DNA of 64,000 nucleotides from contig NZ_KE383898.1 of NCBI RefSeq assembly GCF_000422665.1, positions 274,575-338,574 on the forward strand. Direction: 5' to 3'. Both the position numbers and the translations under genes were made by a program. The number at the start of each line of letters is the position of its first letter. Position 1 is the first letter of the stretch. Source of the stretch: Ferrimonas senticii DSM 18821 (GTDB lineage: Bacteria > Pseudomonadota > Gammaproteobacteria > Enterobacterales > Shewanellaceae). The notes under the pieces were generated by a model. The model searched no databases and had not been told where the DNA came from. It was given only the letters and a program-made list of their open reading frames with translations. Shown piece by piece: positions 54,297 to 63,754 of the stretch.

Positions 54297-54320
54297 AAAC
54301 CGCCTTCGGGCGGTTTTTTT
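54297..54320 (+). terminator. Terminator after greA
   Basis: AAACCGCC and GGCGGTTT form an 8-bp stem with a TTCG loop and a seven-base T-run. Confidence 0.93.
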
Positions 54321-54321
54321 G

Positions 54322-54639
54322 TATCTTTTCGGTGCAACTGACTCACTTGTTGGGCAAATTTTTTATCAGTGCCAGAAATAATTGCACCAACGGGGGGAGT
54401 TGGCGTTGTGATAAGCAACGCTTATTTCAGCGTCAGTTGCGAAAGTTCTTGTTGTTAATAGGGTGTTATTTAGAACTGGCTTGTATTTACAAAGTGGTAT
54501 CCCTAACGAGGTATATCGGTGGCCATTACCACGGCGGCAAACTCAGTTCGAAGGCCTCAGGAATCGGTAAAGTGCCAACCTGCGGTTGTCAGTGTTATGC
54601 CCCCGCGCAATGGATGGGCAGCAGATGGAGCGAAGATTG
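54322..54639. other. Non-coding leader region of the porin gene
   Basis: No gene is supported in these 318 bases. A hairpin GCGTTG/CAACGC is visible near 54402-54421, and TTGTATTTACAA near 54480 is a near-palindrome. A possible promoter is TTGTTG, 16 bases, TAGAAC around 54450-54478. The leader of about 160 bases is longer than usual and could be a target for porin-controlling small RNAs; no known riboswitch pattern was recognised. Confidence 0.4.
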
Positions 54640-55821
54640 ATGATGAAACCGAAGTATTTAGCCGTTGTAACCGCCATGGTGTTGTCCGCGGGTGCACAAG
54701 CTGCCAGCGTCAACAACGTGGCAGAGATGTTCCAACAAGGCAGCGTTAAGCTGGATGCCAACCTGCGCTATGAAAACGTTCAACAAGACAATGCACTGAA
54801 AGACGCCGATGCGCTGACGCTGCGTACCCGCTTGACCTTTGAAACTGCCGAGCTGCATGGATTCTCGGCGCTGCTTGAATTTGAAGATTCTCGCGATCTG
54901 TTTGGGATCAATGATTATAGCGATGGGACTGGCAATGGCACTGATTATTCAGTGATTGCCGATCCCAACACCACCGAAGTGGATCAAGCGGCAATTCGCT
55001 ACAGCCATCAAATGGGCAAAGTGACCGTGGGTCGCCAAGTGGTGGCACTGGATAACCAGCGTTTTGTTGGTCACGTTGGCTGGCGTCAAGACCGTCAGAC
55101 CTTCGATGCGGTCAACCTGTTGTTGACGCCGATGGCGGATCTGTCGCTTAACTACATCTACATCAATCAACGTAACCGTATTTTTGGTGATGAACAGGAT
55201 ATCGATGCTAATGACCACTTGTTCAACCTTGGTTACCAAACCGATTTCGGCAAGCTGAGCGGTTACGCTTATCTGCTAGACAACGATAAAGTTGAAAATG
55301 ACGATCTGAACACGTACGGCGTGCGCTTCGCTGGCGCCAGTAAGATGTCCGACATCAAGCTGAACTACCAGTTGGAATACGCCACTCAAGAAAATGAAGC
55401 CAACGATGCCGATACCGATTACTACTTGGTGGAAGTCGGGGCTGGTATGGGCGCATTTGGCGCCAAAGTGGGTTACGAAGTGCTGGGCTCGGATAACGGT
55501 AAAGTTGGCTTTAGCACGCCGCTGGCAACACTACATAAGTTCAATGGTTGGACCGATACCTTCCTTGGTACGCCTGATCAGGGTTTACAAGACCTGTATG
55601 TTGGTTTAACAGCTAAGACCGGCTACGGCGCTTTCGCCGCGGTTTACCACGATTTTAGTAGCGACTACGGCAGCATCGATTACGGTTCTGAAGTCGATCT
55701 GCAGTTCACCACTAAGTTTGGTAAGCATTACAACGCCGGCATTAAGTACGCGATGTATGATGCTGACGATTTTTCTGTCGATACCGACAAACTGTGGGTT
55801 TGGGTAGGGGCTAGCTTCTAA
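54640..55821 (+). CDS. Outer-membrane porin (alginate-export-like beta barrel)
   Basis: The 393-residue protein has a clear signal peptide (MMKPKYLAVVTAMVLSAGAQA, cut before ASVNN) and alternating beta strands with aromatic girdles. It ends in a C-terminal Phe (WVWVGASF), the outer-membrane assembly signal. The pattern TFLGTPDQGLQDLYVGL and the early LRTRLTFETAEL-type strands resemble the alginate export/OprB-like porin family in Alteromonadales. The substrate cannot be told. The start is the first of two ATG codons at 54640, with GGAGCGAAG upstream. It forms a single-gene unit, with terminators on both sides. Confidence 0.8.
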   Translation: MMKPKYLAVVTAMVLSAGAQAASVNNVAEMFQQGSVKLDANLRYENVQQDNALKDADALTLRTRLTFETAELHGFSALLEFEDSRDLFGINDYSDGTGNGTDYSVIADPNTTEVDQAAIRYSHQMGKVTVGRQVVALDNQRFVGHVGWRQDRQTFDAVNLLLTPMADLSLNYIYINQRNRIFGDEQDIDANDHLFNLGYQTDFGKLSGYAYLLDNDKVENDDLNTYGVRFAGASKMSDIKLNYQLEYATQENEANDADTDYYLVEVGAGMGAFGAKVGYEVLGSDNGKVGFSTPLATLHKFNGWTDTFLGTPDQGLQDLYVGLTAKTGYGAFAAVYHDFSSDYGSIDYGSEVDLQFTTKFGKHYNAGIKYAMYDADDFSVDTDKLWVWVGASF

Positions 55822-55850
55822 GCTGCTGCAACCACAGCAACACAACAACT

Positions 55851-55876
55851 AGGGCGTGCAATGCACGCCCTTTGTC
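55851..55876. terminator. Terminator between the porin and yciK-like genes
   Basis: AGGGCGTGC and GCACGCCCT form a 9-bp stem with a three-base loop, followed by TTTGTCGTTTAT. Confidence 0.85.
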
Positions 55877-55890
55877 GTTTATTCGCCTGC

Positions 55891-56637
55891 TTAGCGCTTA
55901 GGTTGGGCGTCGATGCTTTGGCCGTTGATGTGGCGACTGGCATCGCTCATTAGATACAGATAGAGCGGCATTAACTCCTCTGCGGTTTTTAGGCTCATTG
56001 GGTCCTCGGCAGGAAACGCAGTGGCGCGCATTTTGGTGCGGGTCGCGCCTGGGTTAATGCAGTTGCTGCGCAAGTTGCTGTCGGCCACCTCATCGGCGAG
56101 AGTTTCCATCATCCCCTCGGTGGCAAACTTTGAGATGGCATACGGCCCCCAGAAAGCACGACCTTGACGGCCAACCCCAGAAGAGGTGAACACTACTGAA
56201 CTACTGCTGGCTTTTTTCATTACCGGTAGCAGCGCTTTGGTCATTAAGAACTGGGCGGTGACGTTGGTGTGCATCACTTCGGTAAACATCTCTTGGCTGA
56301 TCTGTTCAAACGGGGTGAGTGCCCCCAACACTGATGCGTTGTGCAATAGGCCATCCAATTGGCCAAATTGCTGTTCGATGGTTTGTGCTAAATCTTGGTA
56401 ATTCTGTTCAGTGGCGCCGTGCATATCCAGCGGCACAATCGCCGGTTCTGGGTAGCCTGCGGCAACAATCTCATCGTACACCGCGGTCAGTTTTTCGGTG
56501 GTTCTGCCCAATAAAATCACGGTCGCTCCATAACGGGCGTAGCTTAATGCGGCAACGCGACCGATGCCGCTGCCGGCGCCGGTTACCAAAATAGTTTTAT
56601 TTTTTAGGCCATTATCTGGACATTGGAATTCCAACAT
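55891..56637 (-). CDS. yciK: YciK-like short-chain dehydrogenase/reductase
   Basis: The 248-residue classical SDR has the dinucleotide motif VTGAGSGIGRVAALSYARYG (about 18-37), the NAS-like LLHNASVLGALTPFEQ, and the catalytic Ser and YxxxK in SSGVGRQGRAFWGPYAISK. It is close to E. coli YciK, an oxidoreductase of unknown substrate. It is transcribed toward the porin gene, with which it shares a convergent terminator, and away from the lipase gene. No partner genes are adjacent. Confidence 0.85.
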   Translation of the reverse strand: MLEFQCPDNGLKNKTILVTGAGSGIGRVAALSYARYGATVILLGRTTEKLTAVYDEIVAAGYPEPAIVPLDMHGATEQNYQDLAQTIEQQFGQLDGLLHNASVLGALTPFEQISQEMFTEVMHTNVTAQFLMTKALLPVMKKASSSSVVFTSSGVGRQGRAFWGPYAISKFATEGMMETLADEVADSNLRSNCINPGATRTKMRATAFPAEDPMSLKTAEELMPLYLYLMSDASRHINGQSIDAQPKR

Positions 56638-56897
56638 TAAGCTTCCTTACTTCTTGGATAACTAATTGAATTGCCAATACTTGGCGGCATTTGTAACGGC
56701 TGTTTTAAACGGACGACTGATTATTTTGTCGATAATGACTTGAAATGGTCGTCATTTTTGATGCACAAATGTAGCAAGCGGGTGGCTAATGCGTTAATTT
56801 TTTTAACAAAGCGCCGTTAGCAACCGTCGCTTTGCCTGCCCACCATTGTGCCAATGGAAGGCAAAAAAATAAAAGTAAAGATAACTGGGGAGTAACA

Positions 56898-59399
56898 ATG
56901 AAACGACTGATATTGACCGCGGCGGTGGCTTCCGCACTCGGCCTTACGGGGTGCGGCGGTGGTGACAGCCAGTCTGATTACCTCGCCGAAGAGCAGCAAC
57001 GCGATCCCGTGGCGCCAATCGCGCGAATCCAATTCGATCCTGCCGCAGGCAAAGTGCCGGTTCCTAATGATCTGTTATTCCTTGGAACGCCTGATGGCAC
57101 CCTTAATTTTCCAACAGAAGCCAGTGGCTCTGAAGCGCAAACCAAACTGTTGGCGGAGCTGGCGCCACTAACCGATATCTACCGTGACCCACAGACCGCT
57201 ATTGGCGCGCTTGGGGGGTGGTCAACCACCTCACCAATCTCCATCAATGTTGACCTGCTTGAAGGTGCGGCAGGGCTTGATACCAGCAGTGCCGAAGCCC
57301 CAGGGGCAGTGCGCCTATTTGAGGTGACCTTGGAAGGGGCACTAACCACCGATGCCGCTTGTGCTGCCGGTGAGTCACTGCATATTTGTGAAGTCGGTGA
57401 TGAGCTGCAATACGGCACCGACTTTGCGGTCAGTGCTTCGACAGATAGCATTGCGATTGTGCCAATCAAACCGCTGAAACCGAAAAGCTCGTACGTTTAT
57501 GTCACCACCACCAGTATCCGTGATACCGACGGGGCCACGGTTAAAGGGTCACTCAGTTTCGATACCTTGCGTTTGGATTTGCCGGGTCTTACCCCAGAGC
57601 AGCAGTCGTTGAAGGCCATTTTGGATGATTACATCGCTGATCTTGCCGCCGCCCACAGTGTCGACAGCGACAGCGTCACTTATGCTGGCAGCTTTACCAC
57701 CCAATCCATTCAAGACAGCGTCGTCACCGTTAGCCAGTTGATGGCCGATGGTCTAAGCGAAACCCCACAGCGGGCTATCTCGCCGCTGTTTAGCCCGGTT
57801 TGGCAGCAACTGCCAACTGACATCGGCGTGAACGTGGCGCAGGCATTGTCATTGCCTGTGAGTTCGGATCCAAGTTATCTGCTGGCTGCGGCGACCGATA
57901 TCTATCGCGCTAATTTGCAATTGCCTTACTACTTGCCGTCGCCAACGCTGGCGGATGCCCCGTTAGAGGGTAATGCGCCTGCGGTGAATGGCCGTTGGCA
58001 AGCCTTTGGTGACAGTCCACTAGCGGTACTGCAGGCGGTGCAAACTGGCGCATTGCTGCAGGAAAACTTTGCGACTCAAGCGGCTGCCCAAGGTATCGAT
58101 CCTATCAGCGCCATCAGTGCGCCAGCGTCGCTGGTTGGCGCCAGCTTTACTCTCGATAACGGTGAGCCGGCGGATCCAACTCGTCACATCAGTCGCTTCA
58201 ACCCAGTGCCAATGCCGCAATCGACCGCAGATGTTGCGGTTCAGATCACCGTACCCACCAACGTGGCTAAGCCGGCTACTGGCTGGCCGGTGGCGATCAC
58301 CATGCACGGCTTAGGCGGCACCAAGGAAACTACCTTACCGCTGGCAGGCGCTTACACTTCGCAGGGGATCGCGACCATTTCGATTGATATGCCATTGCAT
58401 GGCGAGCGTGGTTTTGCCCGAATCGGTGGCGGCGAAGGCCCCTTTGCTTACAGTGCCACCAACCCGGCGTTTGGTGACGAATATGTCAACGGCAGCCCAC
58501 TGTTATTTGTCAAAATCGACAGCGGCCTCACCAATCGTGACAACTTTCGCCAAGCGATCGTTGATCACCTAGGTCTGCGTTTGGCGCTATCGGCATTAAC
58601 CGCGGCACAGGTTGGTGGCGGTGGTGAGCCGATGTTTGATATGACTAAGGTAAGCCTGCAAGGTCTGAGCCTTGGCGCCATTGTTGGTACCTCTGTGACG
58701 GCTTACGCCAACAGTTGGGACAGCGCCGCGTTTGGGCCAAATCCGTACGCTTTGACTAATGCCTCGTTGGTTGCCCCTGCCGGAGGCTTGGCCGGATCAT
58801 TTGCCGGCTCAGCCAGCTTTGGACCGGTGCTGATGCAAAGTTTGGTCGGGCAAATTCAACCGGCCTGTTTAGATCCGATGACCGGTGCAATTGTTGAGAC
58901 CGAGGCCTGCGCCGCCGTGGTTGCGGCCATTGAAGCTGATGTGATCCCAGAATTTGCATTGGCCTCGCAAACCGCGGTGGATGCCATTGACCCACTAAAC
59001 CATGCAGCCATGCTGGCGGCTACCGCGACCCCGGTGCACCTGATTGAGATCGTTGGTGATGACATGTTGCCAGGGGATCTGGTGTTGCCAAACAGCGTTG
59101 CAGGCTTCCCGTTGTCTGGTACCGAGCCGCTGATTGCCAACCTTGGCTTAGCTGCAGTGACGGAAACTCAAATGGATGCCGCTGGGGTTAGTGGCGCGGT
59201 GCGCTTTAGCAAAGGCCACCACAGCTCTGTGGCAAGCCCACTGGTTCCGGCAGAGCTGACAGGGATACTTAGCCCTGCAGATGCACTGGCGGCGACGGTG
59301 GAGATGCAAACACAGGTTGTCGGTCACGCGGCCTCACAAGGCGGTGTGTTGCCTGTGACCAACGGTTGTGTGATTCAGGGCGGTAGCTGCGAAGAGTAA
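56898..59399 (+). CDS. VolA/Pla-1-like surface lipase lipoprotein
   Basis: The 833-residue protein starts at 56898 with a lipoprotein signal (MKRLILTAAVASALGLTGCG; lipobox LTGC, acylated Cys20). It has an N-terminal Ig-like region with repeated ARIQFDPAAGKVPVPNDLLF-type opening, and a C-terminal alpha/beta hydrolase. The nucleophile elbow GLSLG (LQGLSLGAIVG) lies near residue 594, with Asp in EIVGDDMLPGD and His in FSKGHHSSV. The layout and size match VolA, a surface-exposed lysophospholipase that lets Vibrio use host lipids, and the Pla-1/cef family. It could supply fatty acids to the FadIJ pathway in this window; that link is an inference. A terminator follows. Confidence 0.88.
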   Translation: MKRLILTAAVASALGLTGCGGGDSQSDYLAEEQQRDPVAPIARIQFDPAAGKVPVPNDLLFLGTPDGTLNFPTEASGSEAQTKLLAELAPLTDIYRDPQTAIGALGGWSTTSPISINVDLLEGAAGLDTSSAEAPGAVRLFEVTLEGALTTDAACAAGESLHICEVGDELQYGTDFAVSASTDSIAIVPIKPLKPKSSYVYVTTTSIRDTDGATVKGSLSFDTLRLDLPGLTPEQQSLKAILDDYIADLAAAHSVDSDSVTYAGSFTTQSIQDSVVTVSQLMADGLSETPQRAISPLFSPVWQQLPTDIGVNVAQALSLPVSSDPSYLLAAATDIYRANLQLPYYLPSPTLADAPLEGNAPAVNGRWQAFGDSPLAVLQAVQTGALLQENFATQAAAQGIDPISAISAPASLVGASFTLDNGEPADPTRHISRFNPVPMPQSTADVAVQITVPTNVAKPATGWPVAITMHGLGGTKETTLPLAGAYTSQGIATISIDMPLHGERGFARIGGGEGPFAYSATNPAFGDEYVNGSPLLFVKIDSGLTNRDNFRQAIVDHLGLRLALSALTAAQVGGGGEPMFDMTKVSLQGLSLGAIVGTSVTAYANSWDSAAFGPNPYALTNASLVAPAGGLAGSFAGSASFGPVLMQSLVGQIQPACLDPMTGAIVETEACAAVVAAIEADVIPEFALASQTAVDAIDPLNHAAMLAATATPVHLIEIVGDDMLPGDLVLPNSVAGFPLSGTEPLIANLGLAAVTETQMDAAGVSGAVRFSKGHHSSVASPLVPAELTGILSPADALAATVEMQTQVVGHAASQGGVLPVTNGCVIQGGSCEE

Positions 59400-59429
59400 T
59401 TCGCCCTGTTAAAAACCGTAGATAATTCA

Positions 59430-59456
59430 AGGCCCAGCAGTTGCTGGGTCTTTTTG
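59430..59456 (+). terminator. Terminator after the lipase gene
   Basis: GGCCCAGCA and TGCTGGGTC pair over 8-9 bases around a two-base centre, followed by TTTTTG. Confidence 0.8.
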
Positions 59457-59498
59457 TTTGATAGACTGTAGCAAACCTAAAAGCTGAGGAAGTGAAGT

Positions 59499-60518
59499 TT
59501 GGAGTTCCTGTTTGAGTATGGCTTGTTTCTGGCCAAAATCGTTACCGTGGTGGTGGCGTTAGCGGTACTGGTGGTGATTGCTGCGGCCGCAGGCAAGAGT
59601 GGCGCTAAAAATAAGGGCAGTCTGAAGCTTATCGATTTAACGGATACCTTTGAGGGCTACAAAGCGCAGTTACAGCAATACCTGCTGTCGGACGACGAAC
59701 TCAAAGCGTTGGCTAAGGAAGAGAAAGCTAAAGCAAAGCAGCAAGCCAAAGAGAGTAAAGGTCAAGCGCGCCAAGGGCGCTTGTTTGTGATCGATTTTAA
59801 AGCTGGCATCGATGCGGCGCAGGTAGCGAACTTGCGCGAAGAGATCAGTGCGCTGTTAACGGTCGCCGATAAAGATAAAGATGAGCTGCTGGTTAAAGTT
59901 GAAAGCGGTGGTGGTATGGTGCACGCCTATGGTTTGGCTGCCAGTCAGCTAGATCGCGTCCGTCAGGCGCAGATCCCGATGACCATTGCCGTTGATAAGG
60001 TGGCAGCCAGTGGCGGTTATATGATGGCCTGTGTGGCCAACAAGGTGATTGCCGCGCCGTTTGCGATTGTTGGCTCTATTGGGGTGATTGCCCAGTTACC
60101 CAACTTTAATAAAGTGCTGAAGAAAAACGACATCGAGTTTGAGATGCACACCGCCGGTGACTTTAAACGCACCATTACCATGTTCGGCGAAAACACCGAC
60201 GAAGGGCGGGAAAAATTTAAACAAGAGTTGGAGCACACTCACCAGCTGTTTAAGTCTTTTGTCAGCCGTTATCGCCCAGAGCTCGATATCGCCACTGTCG
60301 CCACCGGTGAGCATTGGTTCGGTCAGCAGGCGTTGGAACTCGGTTTAGTTGATGAACTGGCGACATCGGATGATTTCTTAATGCGTGCCGACAAGCCGAT
60401 TGTGCAACTGCAATATCAGCAGAAGCAGAACTTGGCACAAAAGCTGGGCCGTGGTGCCGAAGCCGTGGTCGAACGCAGTATGTTGAAACTGTCGGAACTG
60501 GCCAATCGCAGTCACTAA
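59499..60518 (+). CDS. sohB: SohB, inner-membrane signal-peptide-peptidase-like protease
   Basis: The 339-residue S49-family protease has an N-terminal membrane helix (about 8-30, GLFLAKIVTVVVALAVLVVIAA). The catalytic Ser is in KVAASGGYMMACVAN near 171, and the Lys in GDFKRTITMFGENT near 222. The start is TTG at 59499, which follows GAGGAAG and gives MEFLFEYGLF, the family start. SohB is a putative periplasmic peptidase related to SppA. It is a single-gene unit with a strong terminator. Confidence 0.92.
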   Translation: MEFLFEYGLFLAKIVTVVVALAVLVVIAAAAGKSGAKNKGSLKLIDLTDTFEGYKAQLQQYLLSDDELKALAKEEKAKAKQQAKESKGQARQGRLFVIDFKAGIDAAQVANLREEISALLTVADKDKDELLVKVESGGGMVHAYGLAASQLDRVRQAQIPMTIAVDKVAASGGYMMACVANKVIAAPFAIVGSIGVIAQLPNFNKVLKKNDIEFEMHTAGDFKRTITMFGENTDEGREKFKQELEHTHQLFKSFVSRYRPELDIATVATGEHWFGQQALELGLVDELATSDDFLMRADKPIVQLQYQQKQNLAQKLGRGAEAVVERSMLKLSELANRSH

Positions 60519-60535
60519 TAACTATCAGTTTAAAT

Positions 60536-60569
60536 AAAAGAGCCAACTCATTGAGTTGGCTCTTTTTTA
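60536..60569. terminator. Bidirectional terminator after sohB
   Basis: AAAAGAGCCAACTCA and TGAGTTGGCTCTTTT form a long almost perfect stem with A and T runs on both sides. It serves sohB and the convergent transporter gene. Confidence 0.93.
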
Positions 60570-60588
60570 TTGCGTAAGCGCGGGGGTA

Positions 60589-61884
60589 TTAGTGAACGTG
60601 GTCGATCGCTTTATCCAAAGCATCGGGGTCGTGAAACACCTCGAGATCCAATTCTCGCTCACTTTTAGCGACAATCAGCGATACTGCGGTATCACCGGTC
60701 ACGTTGACGGCGGTACGAACCATATCCAATAAGCGGTCGACCCCAAGGATTAAGGCGATCCCTGCAACCGGCAAACCAACCTGTTCCAGCACCATCGCTA
60801 GCATCACCAAGCCAACGCCGGGCACCCCTGCGGTGCCGATTGAAGCCAAGGTGGCGGTTACGATCACCATCAACAGATCGCCAAAGGTTAAATCGATGGC
60901 AAACACCTGGGCGATAAACACCGTAGCAACCCCTTGCATAATGGCGGTGCCGTCCATGTTGATAGTAGCTCCCAGCGGCAGACTGAAAGAGCTGACGCGA
61001 TTGCCCACGCCAAGGTTCTGGCTGGCGTTTTCCATGGTCACTGGCAAGGTTGCCGCAGAGCTAGCAGTAGAGAATGCGAACATCTGCACGCTGCCCATCT
61101 TCTTTAAAAAGACTAAAGGGTTAAGACCACTTAGGCTGATTAACAACAGCGGATAAACCAGCAACGCATGGAGGATTAGTACCCCCAACACCAAGAAGAA
61201 GTATTTTAGTACTGAACCGAAAGCGGCGATATCAAGGGTCAGTGCCATCTTGGCGATCAGCGCGAACACCCCATAGGGGGCGAACCACATCACGATGTTG
61301 ACCAAGTTCATCATCACCCGATCCATCTCATCAAAGAAGGCGCGTACCGTTGCCGCTTTGTCTCCGAGCTGCGCGATGCAGTAACCGAGCAAAATGGCAA
61401 AGACGATGATCTGTAGCATGTTGCCATTGGCTAATGCGGCCATTGGGTTTCGCGGGATCAGATCGATTAGTACATCGGAAAGGCCAGGAGCGGTTTTGGC
61501 TTCAAAGCCAGCGGCAGACGCAGCCATCAGCGGATCACCAGGCTGCAGCAAGGTGGCGGCCAACAGTGCCAGACTGATGGCGATGGCGGTGGTGATCAGG
61601 TACAGCAACACCGTTTTACCGCCGATACGACCAAGGGTTGAAGGATCCGACAAACTGGCGGTGCCGCACACCAAAGACACCAATACCAATGGCACCACCA
61701 GCATCCGCAGCGCGGAAACAAACATACTGCCGACCACTTCAAATAGACCTTCAGTGAAGTAATCGGTCAACCAACCGGCATCGCCGACGGCAGTGCGTAG
61801 GGCCAAACCGGTCAGGATCCCAACAACCATACCGATCAGAATCTTGCCGGTTAAGCCAATTTTCCCATTAGCGTTGTGACTCAT
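60589..61884 (-). CDS. Dicarboxylate/amino acid:cation symporter (DAACS)
   Basis: The 431-residue transporter has about eight hydrophobic helices plus two hairpin loops of the glutamate-transporter fold. The first serine-rich hairpin reads AFSTASSAATLPVTMENASQ, and the NMDGTAIM motif near residue 305 binds the cation. The substrate is likely glutamate, aspartate or a C4-dicarboxylate; sequence alone cannot choose. The ribosome site AAGGATAATGGA precedes the ATG at 61884. A Fur-like half pattern (ATAATGATAAC) lies upstream but lacks the second half. Confidence 0.9.
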   Translation of the reverse strand: MSHNANGKIGLTGKILIGMVVGILTGLALRTAVGDAGWLTDYFTEGLFEVVGSMFVSALRMLVVPLVLVSLVCGTASLSDPSTLGRIGGKTVLLYLITTAIAISLALLAATLLQPGDPLMAASAAGFEAKTAPGLSDVLIDLIPRNPMAALANGNMLQIIVFAILLGYCIAQLGDKAATVRAFFDEMDRVMMNLVNIVMWFAPYGVFALIAKMALTLDIAAFGSVLKYFFLVLGVLILHALLVYPLLLISLSGLNPLVFLKKMGSVQMFAFSTASSAATLPVTMENASQNLGVGNRVSSFSLPLGATINMDGTAIMQGVATVFIAQVFAIDLTFGDLLMVIVTATLASIGTAGVPGVGLVMLAMVLEQVGLPVAGIALILGVDRLLDMVRTAVNVTGDTAVSLIVAKSERELDLEVFHDPDALDKAIDHVH

Positions 61885-62051
61885 TCCATTATCCTTAACG
61901 GTGTTATCATTATTTTAACAACTGCAGCGTAGCAGGAAGCGCCGACGGCAAAAAGAGTGCCGTGGTCAGCGGCGCGACTTTGTTGCAATTGAATGCCAAT
62001 GTTGCGGTCAGCAAAATGAAACTATTTTGCCAAGGTAATTTGCCGCTAAAG

Positions 62052-63386
62052 CTAGCGCTGGAACGGGTAGATGCTGCCCAGATGCAGCAGCTGTGTTAAT
62101 TCATCCAACGCCTGTTGGCTTTCGTTAAGCAGTGCAACGTCGCGTAGATCATCAAAGCTGATGCGGTCGCGGTAGTGCTTATCAACCCAAGCCGATAGCC
62201 GCTGATGCTGGGCACGATCGATTAAGCAGTGCGGATTCACCGCCGCCAACTCCGCCGCCGAAAGCGTGACCCGAAGGCGCAAACAGGCCGGGCCGCCACC
62301 ATTTTGCATGCTCTGTTTGACATCAAAGTAGTGCACCTGTTTGATCGGCTGCTGGCGGTCAGTTAGGGTCGCCAGATACGCCGCCACTTGCGGTTGCTCT
62401 AAACATTCAGTTGGGGCAATTAGCGCCATCTCGCCGCTGGGCAAGGTCAGGATCTGGGTGTTAAACAGATAGCTTTTAACCGCCTGTTCGATGCTGACCT
62501 CGGCGGTGGCCACTTCCAAGATATGCAGTTCTGCGTCGCCAAAGGCACGGCGGATGTCGTTCAATGCTTGTGGTTGGTTTAGGAATGCCTGCTGATGACA
62601 AAACAGCATGTTGTGGTTGCCCACCGCTATCACGTCGTTATGGAACACCCCTTGGTCGATGACTTCAGGATTTTGCTGAATAAACAGGGTGTGGCGGGGG
62701 TTTAACTGGTGCAGACGGGCTACCGCTTGGCTGGCCTCTAAGGTCTGTCTGGCAGGATAGCGCTGCGGCGCGACTTGGCCGTTATTGATCGCGCTTTTGC
62801 CATAAACAAACAGTTGCAGCCCTTGCTCGCCATAGCTTGAACACAAGCGCGTGTGGTTGGCGGCGCCCTCATCACCAAGGCTGTCGTGACTTGGCAGGGC
62901 ATCATGGTGGACAAAATAGTGCGGGTCATTAAATACCGCCGCCAGAGTGCGACTGGTCTGTGGATGTTCAATCGCACGATGCAACTTATTCACCAGATTA
63001 GCTGGGGTAAAGTGCACTTTATTATCTAAGCTATCTGCACTTGGCGAGACTGTGGCGGCGTTGGCACTCCACATGCTGCTGGCGGAATAACACGCGCTTA
63101 GCAACTGCGGAGCTTGGCGATGCGCTTGCTCCAGCACTTTGGCGTCGCTGCCGGTAAAACCCAGTTGTCGTAAGGTGGTCAGATCCGGCCGCGATTGCGG
63201 CGCCAGTACCCCTTGCACCATGCCCAGTTCAGTCAGTGCCAGCATCTTATCTAAGCCTTGCTTGGCGGCGGCTTTAGGATTGGATGCCACGCTGGCGTTG
63301 TGCTGTGATGCCAAATTGCCGAGCGACAATCCGGCGTAGTTGTGGCTGGGCCCGACTAGGCCGTCAAAGTTGGCTTCCAGATGCAT
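62052..63386 (-). CDS. astB: N-succinylarginine dihydrolase AstB
   Basis: The 444-residue enzyme hydrolyses succinylarginine to succinylornithine, carbon dioxide and ammonia in the AST arginine-degradation pathway. The amidinotransferase-fold signatures are intact: [20 protein letters not shown] at the start and the catalytic Cys in [13 protein letters not shown] near the C-terminus. The start at 63386 has a perfect AGGAGG ribosome site six bases upstream; an ATG 13 codons upstream is not preferred. No astA, astC, astD or astE is adjacent, which is unlike the E. coli astCADBE operon. Confidence 0.95.
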   Translation of the reverse strand: MHLEANFDGLVGPSHNYAGLSLGNLASQHNASVASNPKAAAKQGLDKMLALTELGMVQGVLAPQSRPDLTTLRQLGFTGSDAKVLEQAHRQAPQLLSACYSASSMWSANAATVSPSADSLDNKVHFTPANLVNKLHRAIEHPQTSRTLAAVFNDPHYFVHHDALPSHDSLGDEGAANHTRLCSSYGEQGLQLFVYGKSAINNGQVAPQRYPARQTLEASQAVARLHQLNPRHTLFIQQNPEVIDQGVFHNDVIAVGNHNMLFCHQQAFLNQPQALNDIRRAFGDAELHILEVATAEVSIEQAVKSYLFNTQILTLPSGEMALIAPTECLEQPQVAAYLATLTDRQQPIKQVHYFDVKQSMQNGGGPACLRLRVTLSAAELAAVNPHCLIDRAQHQRLSAWVDKHYRDRISFDDLRDVALLNESQQALDELTQLLHLGSIYPFQR

Positions 63387-63754
63387 GCCATCCCTCCTGT
63401 GGATATTGCCGGCGAGTGACCTCATGTCGTCGCGCTGTGGTCTGGTAATTGGGGCGCGTTAGCGGTGAAACGGCTGGCTAACTGGCCCCAGTATACGGTG
63501 CAAAAATCGCGCCTCAAGAGGCCGGATTGTCCGTCAGTTGCAACAAATGCATAACTATTGCTTGCATGTCTAAGATTGTTGCATTAGTAGTTTGTGGAAT
63601 CGCGATTTCAGTCGTGAATTTATTTTTTATTGCACAAAAATCGGCTAAGTGTTTGCTTTATCAGGGGGCTAGGGTTGCAACTGAGCGATACTCCCTCTAT
63701 ATATGGAGCCAATTTTTCTTGCCAAAACGCGTTCAATAAGGTTCAAGCCACCCG
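63387..63754. other. Divergent intergenic region between astB and topA
   Basis: No gene is supported here; a 70-codon frame (63527-63739) lacks a ribosome site and ends just before topA. The right part holds the topA promoter. An A/T-rich stretch with GTGAATTTATTTTTTATTGC near 63611 resembles an ArgR box only loosely, so it is not called. Confidence 0.5.
63675..63703 (+). promoter_or_regulatory. Promoter of topA
   Basis: TTGCAA (63675-63680) and TATATA (63698-63703) are separated by 17 bases, about 50 bases before the topA start codon. Confidence 0.65.

Noticed and set aside
54332..54640. 102-codon frame in the porin leader
   Set aside because: It overlaps likely promoter elements, has no protein-like composition and ends at the porin start.
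61890..61915. Fur-like half site upstream of the dicarboxylate symporter
   Set aside because: ATAATGATAAC matches one half, but the second half is absent.
63527..63739. 70-codon frame with a hydrophobic stretch before topA
   Set aside because: There is no ribosome site, and the topA promoter lies inside its second half.
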